NCBI GenBank assembly: GCA_023213395.1
Contig: CM041465.1
Span: 218,991,741 to 219,055,740, forward strand
From: Cycas panzhihuaensis
Lineage: Eukaryota > Cycadophyta
Length of the DNA stretch: 64,000 bases
Direction: 5' to 3'
The notes beneath the pieces were generated by a model, which saw only the letters and a list, made by a program, of their open reading frames with translations, ran no database searches and was not told the origin of the DNA. Positions within the stretch are counted from its first letter, which is position 1; every line of letters begins with the position of its first letter. Position numbers and translations under genes: made by a program. Below, in pieces: positions 56,547 through 64,000 of this stretch.

Positions 56547-59163
56547 TGTTTCCCGGCTACCGGGAATGGATTTGAGACGAGTTGACTCAGGTGAGCTCAA
56601 GTATATGTTTCTCACTCCCATCCTCACTTTTGCTTAGTCGAGGTTGCTTAATGTATTGCTTGATGCATGCTTGCCTATCATTTATGTGATCACACTACTT
56701 TCTTGCCTGATCACGTTGATTGTGCGTACTGCACACCACTCAGCCTATGACGACCCACCGTTGGGGCACTCCTCAGTGAGTCATGCACCCCATATGGTAC
56801 TCAGCCGCCCACAACATCTCCACAGCTCCTTGAGTACCATAGTTGGTCACATCTCGTCCATGACAACAATCCTGTCTCTACTTTGATTCCCTTTCCAAGT
56901 ATGATAGGACCCCCGTTGAGACCTGTTTCTCTCTTTTGGTCACCTGTCAGCCACCTGGATAGGAATTCCCAGCCTGCCCAGCCTCAACATACCCTATTTC
57001 TGCTCCAATTTTAACTATTGGGCCCGCATCGCTATAAACTTAGTGGTACCGTGAATTTTACCATGGTACCGCAAAATTTGCTGTGGTGCAACTATTTAAA
57101 ATTATTTTTTTAAAATAGTCGCAGCAGTTCCTACTATTTTCGTGGAACTGCCACATGACATCTGTGCATACTCATCCCCCCGTAACCCTAAATGCTTGTT
57201 TAGGGTTAGGGGGAATATAAAACCCAAAAAGTAAGTCATTTGGGTCTCTTCTCCATTCATTTTTTTGGCATTACTCTAGCTCTCTCTCCAAGACTGTTAG
57301 AGGATCTGCTCTTTGGCTCTAGTTCTCCTTCCACAGGGACACCTGTTGCGTCTTAGGCTTTGCTCCAGCAGCTTAGGCCCTCTCTTTGCAGGTCTACATC
57401 GTGGAGGAAGGAATACTCATAGCAACTCAACAAAGCAAGCTCCAAAGTTCCAAGATCTCAGTTGTGCTCCTACGTTTGCCTCCTCTTCAGCCCAGGCCTG
57501 AAAAGCCTGTCAGGCACATGCTTTTCCTCCTAATTTCTAGTAGGAACAAGATCTTTCTTCCTGCTGCAAGGTACCTCTTGAATGTTTCTCTAAGATTCAT
57601 GTTTTTCTCCTTTCTTTTATGAACAGTTCTTAGTTATTTTTTGCTCTTGGCTTTGCATCCCATAGGATCTTGCACATTGCTCCCTATTTTATAGTGCTCC
57701 CCCTCTCATTTCCTGCAAGTTCACTTCAAGGTGGCTATGCAAGAGGGTTACACAAGGACGAGTGAAGGGAGAAAGACGAGATTAGTCCCCTTGTTGGCCT
57801 TCTCCCCAAGGGTCCAAACCCTTCCCTTCCTTCCTCTTTCACCTCATGCCTCCCTTGGAGCTGGGCCAGGGATTTTGAGAGCCTATTTCCAGATCTAAAA
57901 CAGCATTGGCAGCCCCTTGCCACACTGGTTTTAGACCTACACTTGCAGGTTTTAGGCACCACATAAGCCCCAAAACCCTTCCCGGTTGGTCTGTGATCCT
58001 TAGCTCATCCCAACTTGAAGATTTGCTGTCCATAACACTTTGTCTCTTGGGTTTGCTTATATATCATTTTGTTGGTCTATTTCCTCTCTTGTTTATTGTC
58101 CCATACAGCCAATACACTTTGGTTTTCCTCCCTCGAGGCTACGTGGAGATACTTGTGGGTGAGTTGGCCATTCCGAGGCTAACTTCTTCATTTTGGATAC
58201 CGTTTGGTGCTGCTACTTGTTTGATTTTTGGATAGAGTTCTGGAGTAGTGTGCAATATTTCTTTGACTTGATTTGCTATCAGCTTTTTGTATTTACACAC
58301 ATATATATATATATATATTAGGCATATTTGGCATCCCCTCTTCCGGGAGGGAGAAACCCTCATGTTGTGATTGGCAGGCTTTGCGGTAATGGAAATACGC
58401 ACAAGGCAAACTTCTTGATAGGTTAGTCTCTCGTTCGTAGTATTTCTTTGTTTCTTTTTATCATTCTTTGTGTTGCTTTATTTTTTGCACATTTGGGGAA
58501 GGTAAGGTAGCCCCTTGATTGCTCACGGCAACCATTGCTGGCTAGTCTCTCACCTGCGTAACATGTTTGAGTGGAAGAGTGCACAAATAATCGAAGTTCG
58601 CAACACCCCAACCGCACTACATTTCCAGGTATTCTTCTTCTTTTTTGTCCTTTCCTACAATGTTTTCTTTTATGCATATGTTTGCATGCTAAAACACATA
58701 GGGAACCAAAAAGGGAAAAAGAACTCATCCTTGCATTTGTGTGTCTCTTTTGTTTATAGTTATTTATATCATGTGTAGGTAGGTTTTTGGGTGTGAGTCA
58801 TCCATTCCTCACTTCCCCAACTAGCCCACACGTAGGACATCGTACTACACACATTTTCTTATACATTGCCTTCTCCCTCTCTTGAGAAGGCGCGATTCTT
58901 TAGGGTCCCTCTTCCTCTTTCCGGCCATCCAAGGGGTAGGAGGGCCTCTTCTTTTGGGATGACCCAAGGCCTTGCCTTGCGTCCTTCTCCAAAGATTGCC
59001 CAAAGGCAATTGGATACCATTTGCAGGTCCCCAATCCGCGCTCCGGCGCACAGATGCCCTGTGTGGTGTTTTTCTTACCGTTAGATCCCACTCATAGCCT
59101 GACTACATCTTAATTAGCCACATCTTACTAAACATAGGAGACCACCCCGTAGACACATTTTCA
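56547..59163 (+). repeat. Tat 3' LTR, 2.6 kb
   Basis: 2617-bp partner of 42742-45361. TATA box at 57216-57222, hairpin at 57088-57122, and a longer (TA)n run at 58303-58320. Ends in CATTTTCA, followed by GATAC. Confidence 0.95.
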
Positions 59164-59168
59164 GATAC
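59164..59168. repeat. Target-site duplication GATAC (right)
   Basis: Partner of 42737-42741. The related leader at about 3690-3700 has GATAC once, uninterrupted. Confidence 0.9.
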
Positions 59169-59379
59169 CTGCAGCCAAAGTTATGGCTATTTGAAGTTGA
59201 GGTTATAGATATGTCCTAAAAATATAGTGACCGAAAAGAAGTATGCCAAAATTAATTTTACTGTGATTTTTGCACTTTCACCCTAAAATCTATAGTGTAA
59301 CCACTCAAAATTTATAGGGCAAGCAATTTTGTCTTAAATTCACCCTTAAAAAACCCTTAATGGCACCTCTTAAATCGCT
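59169..59379 (-). other. Chromovirus leader, right part
   Basis: Continues the leader broken at 42741. 59169-59335 aligns with about 3695-3870 of the non-autonomous element. Confidence 0.75.
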
Positions 59380-59391
59380 TCTCTAATACCA
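59380..59391 (-). other. Chromovirus primer-binding site
   Basis: The minus strand reads TGGTATTAGAGA two bases from the 5' LTR, a two-base variant of the tRNA-iMet site. Confidence 0.75.
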
Positions 59392-59393
59392 AT

Positions 59394-59689
59394 TGTAATG
59401 AATCTAAATCAAAAGAGAGAAATCCAATTGCATATGGTAACACAAGAGCGAAAATTATATATAAGAGTATAAAAGCATCCATAATCACATGTATCAATGG
59501 GCTTCTTTAAGAGGGTAACCTCTAATATATAAGATCACAATACTTCTAGATGATCCTCACTCTTACATTACATACATATATATAGGGCTATTAAGATTGC
59601 CCATCTCTTAGACTTATGAATGTGGGATAATTATAAGAATAAAAATATAATATTTGAGAAGAAGAGAGATAAGGGTTGGGTTCTTAATA
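59394..59689 (-). repeat. Chromovirus 5' LTR
   Basis: 296-bp partner of 37193-37485, with TATATATA at 59577-59584. Begins TGTAATGA on the plus strand. Confidence 0.85.
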
Positions 59690-59775
59690 GATGGATCATT
59701 CTAAATATGTGTGGACTACAAAGAACTTAATAAGATTACAATTAAAAATAAGTTCCTAATACTTAGGATTGATTA
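59690..59775 (+). pseudogene. Gypsy RT, continuation after the chromovirus
   Basis: The plus strand reads MDHSKYVWTTKNLIRLQLK in one frame and, allowing shifts, DGSF, MCVDYKELNKITIKNKF, the block that directly follows SPIVLV in Gypsy RT. It therefore continues 36985-37192. Similarity stops near 59775. Confidence 0.7.
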
Positions 59776-61440
59776 CAAGTGGTGTGTCTTGAGTGGACCT
59801 AAACTAGATGTTTGTCAATCAATAGAACGTTTCCTTTTGATTCAAATCTAGACTAGGAGATACAAAGTCTAGAGGACCTAAGTGATCGCCTTTATCCAAA
59901 TCCTAAGAAGGAGTCTCCACCTAATTGTGTCATCTAACAAAGATGTAAATGAATGAAGTAATGAAAGGTTAGGATATGTGGGGGTGATTGAATCCACTAG
60001 CCTACACAACTAGGTGAAAGAGTTCTAAGTTTAGAGCTACACTTATAATGTCTCTTGTGTCCTTCTTAGGGACTACTTTCCTTTGATTCTTTCAACCTTT
60101 AGAGTTCTACTTAAATGAGGGAAAAAAGTCTAGGTAATAAAAAAGGTTTTATTTCTTATTTATTTCCTTTTTTTAAATAATAAAAAAAGAAATAAAAGAC
60201 AATCGATGAGACTACAAAATCAATCCACCTAATCTTCAAAATGCAAATAGGAGAGCTTAACACACATGTAATATATTTTACTTTTTTTTTTTGTTCTTTT
60301 CTTAGATGAAATATGCTAAAAATAAAAACACAAAGCTAACTCATAACTATAATGAAATACAATTAACTTCACTCATAACTATTCATACAAATTTCCAAGA
60401 AGTCCAACAACAGGCAATATTAATATGAGAAATACTTTTATAATGAAGAAAGATATTTTTTAAAGATTAACTATTATTATTCTAAATGATTTTTAGATCA
60501 TAAACAATGTATGCAACTAATTATATCCAGTTAAAATCCTCAAATACAGGCAATAAGCTAAAGGATAATAAAGTTCTATCACAATTGGAGTATGTTGGGC
60601 TCTAAAGGGACCCTTGAACCTCTTATGATTTGACTAAATCAAGTACATATCATTCCCAAATTTAGATTTTTCTTTTTAAAGAAAGAAAATAAGCTAAAGA
60701 GTAAAATCACACAAGAACAATACCAAAACTTCTTTTCTACTTAAAAACTTTCTATCTTAAAATAACTTGTTTTCTTTTATTTGATCAAATTTCTCCAAAT
60801 CCTTCCATTAAAACTAACAAAGGAGGAAAAGAAACAAGCACCATAGGCTAAACTACAGCCACAACCAAGCCAAAAAAAGATAACAAACCACTTGGAATTT
60901 TGATAGCTATGGAAGAATAGGGAAGAAAAGCTATTTTGTGAGTGAAGAGATGAGCATTCTTCACACTTATCTTCCCTCTTTTTATCCTACAAAGGGCTGA
61001 CCTTTCACCCAAATTTCTAAGGTAAAATGAGAGAAAAATCACCACCAAAACTAGCATAAAAAATGGATAAATTCTAAGCATAAATAATCTCTAACAAGTA
61101 GCAAAATCATAAGAACTCTGGATAGGAAAGATCTTACAAGGAACAAAGGAGTTTTGAGGCTAAAAACTTGAGAAAAAGTCAAGAAACTTGAAGAACCAAC
61201 CATGAAACTTTGAACATCAATGAAACTTTGAACATCCTCTTGATTTCACCTATTTATATTACCAAAAGTAGTCTTTCAAGTCACAGTAGCAGAAATCTTT
61301 AAAAAGTCTCTAAATCTTTAACTCTTACAGCACAAAAATCTATCTCTTAGTCATAAATAGGGTTTACTATATTTTTGGGCATAAAAGGGGTAGGTTTGCA
61401 TCAAATCTAGGTGACAACATGTGAGAATATGGTGTATTGG
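59776..61440. other. AT-rich DNA, nothing recognised
   Basis: No domain or paired repeat. A 77-codon minus-strand frame (61081-60848) begins with a hydrophobic stretch but has no family resemblance. Confidence 0.4.
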
Positions 61441-61460
61441 CTGAGTTTTACATGTATAAC

Positions 61461-61560
61461 AGTCAAAAACATGACCTGTCACGTTTTTGGTAGGCCAAAA
61501 ATATGACTTTATACTAAAAATATGATCAGTCATATTTTTGGTAGCACCAAAAATGCGATA
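61461..61560. repeat. Cluster of an alternating 15-bp motif
   Basis: Six copies of a TCAYRTTTTTGGTA-like word or its complement in about 100 bp: complements near 61461, 61494, 61513 and 61545, direct near 61478 and 61528. Neighbouring copies form short hairpins. The same word recurs in the tandem block at 63368. Confidence 0.65.
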
Positions 61561-62229
61561 AGTTAGGGAGGTCAAAAGAAGCTCATTAAAAGTCAAAAAT
61601 TAATTTTTAATAATAGATTTAAGTATAAATGACTCTATTAATAAGAAAAAGAGGCTTAAACATGATGAAAATAATAAAGACAAGCCAAAAAATTGATTGA
61701 AAACACCAAATAAAGGTGGAATCAAGATAAAAATATAAGAACATAAAATGAGAAAGGTTATAAAAGAATGAATAACTTAAAATGATCGTGAAAGAAAGAT
61801 TTTAGTGCCATAGGTATCGGTCATCAGTAGGTGATAGCATAATCATATAACAAACATCATTCATCATACATCATCAATAAAATCAATACATTATTTTATC
61901 AAAACATAGCCTAATATAATATAAAACCAAGTTCATTATTTACTTTCTCATGAAACTATACAAGAAATATGTTAAGAGTTAAAAGGATGAATGAGATGCC
62001 AAGTTTTAGGGAAACATTTATCCCCTTCACACGTAAAGCTCCTACTTTAGGAAGAAAGTAGGTTGGTAAGAGGTGGTAATGATGAAGGTGAAAGGTCTTC
62101 TATTAAAAGTTAATGAGGTTAAAGATGAGGTATGTGAATGATGAGGTACTAATCTAAAAAAGACCTATAATTTGATCAAACTAACCTTGATACTTTTAAA
62201 TTAATAAGTCAAGGAAACATTGCCTAAAC
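61561..62229. other. AT-rich DNA, nothing recognised
   Basis: No coding motif or repeat unit was seen. Confidence 0.4.
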
Positions 62230-62455
62230 ATGTTTACCCAAAAGGACTGGGTTCTTAAAAGAATTTTACCTAATAACTTACCCAAAAGAACTAGGTTCTC
62301 ACTATTAAAAGAATGTTATTTAACAACTTACCCAAAAGGAATGGGTATACATTACCAAAAGAACCTCACTTAATACCTTACCCAAAAGAACTAGGTATAA
62401 ATCACCAAAAGAATAACTCTTAACATCTTACCCAAAAGAACTAAGTATCCCACTT
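62230..62455 (+). repeat. Five tandem copies of a 50-bp unit
   Basis: Each unit begins CTTACCCAAAAGAACTAGGT or a close variant; the TTACCC word starts at 62234, 62278, 62328, 62378 and 62428. The last four are spaced by exactly 50 bp. Confidence 0.9.
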
Positions 62456-62509
62456 TCTAACTAAAAGATTGATACCAAATGCCCACAAACTAGATGGGAC
62501 TTCAATATA

Positions 62510-62760
62510 TAACTAGTCATAGTTTATCTCTCTTTAACTATGTGTCAGAGAAAAGTTCTTTTGTCAAAGTACAAATAATGGATTATCATAGTTTTTGGGC
62601 TCATTAACAAGTGACTTTTCAAAGTAATCCATCATAGTTTAGACTTATTAATAGGGTGAAGGATTTCAGAGCTTGATTATCATAGTTAACATCATCAATA
62701 ATTATTTTTTAAAGGGTTTCCTGTTATAGTTTAGGTTCTTTAATAAGTAAAAGGGACTCA
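62510..62760 (+). repeat. Second tandem array, period about 46-48 bp
   Basis: The core TCATAGTTTA or a variant occurs at 62517, 62586, 62632, 62680 and 62725, followed in most copies by a CTCATTAATAAG-like word. Copies are more diverged than in the previous array. Confidence 0.7.
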
Positions 62761-63124
62761 GAGTGATTTGGAGACCAATATAAAGATCAATATAAAGGAA
62801 GAACAAATACAAGGTGATAAATCAAGTCTCCAAAAAGCTCCATGAAAGTTAAATACATTCAAAGAGGATAAATGAGCCTATTAAAGGGAACATGAATAAT
62901 TTTACCATCACAAAGTGATTTCACATGATAATGATAATTGAAAAGAGGTAGAACTCACTTTGATAGACTTAATGGATGAAAGGAAAAAGTTCACTTCAAG
63001 AAAGAGAGAAAGCACCCCCTCCCCCCCCTCTTTTATTAAGAAAAAGGATGAAAAAGGAGTTTCATTTTCATGGGAGAGAGACAAAGAAACAAGTTAGTTA
63101 GAGGCTCTTTCTCTTATTTCTAAG
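62761..63124. other. AT-rich DNA with a C tract
   Basis: No coding motif. A cytosine-rich run lies at about 63013-63030. Confidence 0.5.
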
Positions 63125-63950
63125 ATGACCAGGAGATACTCTAATGGAGGATCAGCTCCAAGAGATCAGTGAAAGCAGCATGATGTAGGGAGCTAGATAC
63201 CTGGTGAGTCTATTGTTTATATATTTTTTAATTTTTTTATCTTTATTTTAAAAATATGATGATATAATGAAAAAATATATGCATTGTACTAAAAGCATGA
63301 TAAGTTAGTGAAAAACATGACAACACAACAAAAAACATAGTTTTATAATTTGGGGCAATTAAAAGAAATCACATTTTTGGTAGTGAAATCACATTTTTGA
63401 CTATGAGATCATATTTTTAGTAATGTCATCACACTTTTGAATTTTCTTAAAGAAAAGCTTGAAAGTTAACATTTTGAAACATAAAAACAAGAGATTGATG
63501 TGATCCTTGTGATGTGATGTAGCCTCTAGAGAGAGTGGAGACATAAAAGAATAAAGGATTAGCCATTGGGGAGTTAGTTAACTAGTTAGATGAGGTGGGA
63601 TGGGCCACTTTGAGAGCCTATGGGATTTCTCAAGTGAGTGGATCGACTCAACTAGTAATGGAGCACGGTATATTTCATGATTTCATCAACTATTAGATTC
63701 TAGGACATAACATGTTTAGGGTATGAGTGATCAGGGAGATACATATTACTCTTAGGGATGTGGGGAGGATTCTAGGAGTCATCTGGCATGGAGAGAGGGT
63801 GAGACTCAACAAGGTGATGGACGAGGAGTCCTAGGCTACTTATAGTCAATACCTTATAGGTTTTGTAGATTAAATCAACACTCGTGATGTATCTATAGAG
63901 GCCATATAGATAGTAGAGGATATTCCTATTATGTAGAGGATCATAACTCT
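63125..63950 (+). pseudogene. Second plant mobile domain (PMD) relic
   Basis: From about 63585 one plus-strand frame, with four or five stops, reads WATLRAYGISQVSGSTQLVM, GIFHDFINY, REIHITLRDVGRILGVIWHGERV and ATYSQYL. This follows the PMD pattern (..Y.L..........L..W....F....E.T(I/V)TL.DV..IL..P..G) and parallels the antisense gene in the Tat element (DVTMTPRDIWWILRVP). A possible short first exon starts at the ATG at 63125 (MTRRYSNGGSAPRD) and meets a CTG|GTGAGT donor-like site at 63204; the region between would be an intron. If this too is the antisense gene of a Tat element, that element reads on the minus strand and lies mostly beyond the window. Confidence 0.5.
63368..63447 (+). repeat. 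Four tandem copies of a 20-bp unit
   Basis: ATCACATTTTTGGTAGTGAA-like units start at 63368, 63388, 63408 and 63428, exactly 20 bp apart. The first ten to twelve bases are the best conserved. Confidence 0.9.
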
Positions 63951-63956
63951 AATCAT

Positions 63957-63964
63957 CACACACA

Positions 63965-64000
<36 letters not shown>
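63957..64000. repeat. (CA)n microsatellite at the window edge
   Basis: Alternating C and A with one T interruption near 63966, running off the end of the window. Confidence 0.95.

Larger units (their letters stand above)
42742..59163 (+). mobile_element. Tat-lineage Ty3/Gypsy element, 16.4 kb
   Basis: A complete insertion of 16,422 bp with LTRs of 2620 and 2617 bp, a perfect GATAC duplication, a polypurine tract (CTGCTAAGGGGGCAG at 56532-56546) and gag, protease, RT, RNase H and integrase in Gypsy order. Past integrase lie 4.5 kb with an antisense PMD gene (about 52740-54596) and a separate archaeal-type RNase H (55763-56184). Size, extra 3' genes and RT motifs point to the Tat/Ogre lineage. 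LTRs differ by about 7-10% by eye, mostly transitions, so the insertion is old but younger than its host. Stops in gag and pol, a deletion in RNase H and a changed integrase residue make it inactive. GC content is visibly above its surroundings. Confidence 0.9.
37193..59689 (-). mobile_element. Chromovirus (Ty3/Gypsy) interrupted by the Tat element
   Basis: Minus-strand Gypsy with LTRs at 37193-37485 and 59394-59689. Subtracting the Tat insertion and one target copy leaves about 6.1 kb, normal for a plant chromovirus. Domain order from the right: LTR, primer-binding site, leader, gag with zinc knuckle, protease, RT, RNase H, integrase, chromodomain, LTR. The polypurine tract AAAAGGAGGGAAAC (minus strand, 37487-37501) precedes the 3' LTR. 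It sits within the RT of the plus-strand Gypsy at 33495. LTR divergence is about 10% by eye; RT and other domains have lost key residues. Confidence 0.85.

Noticed and set aside
60848-61081. Small membrane protein on the minus strand
   Set aside because: It has one hydrophobic stretch only, in AT-rich DNA with no homology or promoter signal; not supported.
62230-62455. CRISPR-like array
   Set aside because: Units are head-to-tail minisatellite copies with decayed, not unique, spacers, in plant DNA.

Overview
This window looks like nuclear DNA of a seed plant. It is almost wholly old repeats: I found no intact host gene, tRNA, rRNA or CRISPR array. Every protein-like stretch belongs to an LTR retrotransposon (Ty1/Copia or Ty3/Gypsy), one possible LINE scrap, or a plant mobile domain (PMD) gene relic of the kind carried antisense by large Tat-type Gypsy elements. 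Most of the DNA is very AT-rich and full of stops. One 16.4-kb Tat element is clearly richer in GC. I cannot name the species; a large plant genome that sheds repeats slowly would fit.

Layout. 1039-7920: a minus-strand Copia element. Its 3' LTR is split by a 3.0-kb non-autonomous minus-strand element (1209-4207) with a 5-bp target duplication. Its pol holds a third LTR-like block (5829-6342). 9738-17483: a plus-strand Copia element with recognisable gag, protease, integrase, reverse transcriptase (RT) and RNase H. 18568-19137: a tandem duplication. 21037-29515: a minus-strand LTR element holding a plus-strand Copia pol relic. 30330-31960: minus-strand Gypsy RNase H and integrase relic. About 33160-33330: possible LINE relic. 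33495-37192 plus 59690-59775: a plus-strand Gypsy relic cut inside RT by a minus-strand chromovirus (37193-59689). The chromovirus is itself interrupted in its leader by the Tat element (42742-59163, duplication GATAC). 61450-64000: repeat-rich DNA with a second PMD relic, perhaps the edge of another Tat-like element.

The richest object is the Tat element. It has 2.6-kb LTRs, then gag, protease, RT, a canonical RNase H with an internal deletion, integrase, an antisense PMD gene with a frame-preserving 110-bp intron, and a separate archaeal-type RNase H just before the 3' LTR. A second notable point is a 450-bp leader shared by the chromovirus and the small element at 1209-4207, although their LTRs differ and the latter carries a Copia-type gag.

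Nothing here looks able to move unaided. Stops, frameshifts and lost catalytic residues affect every element. All calls come from reading by eye; boundaries given with 'about' are approximate.
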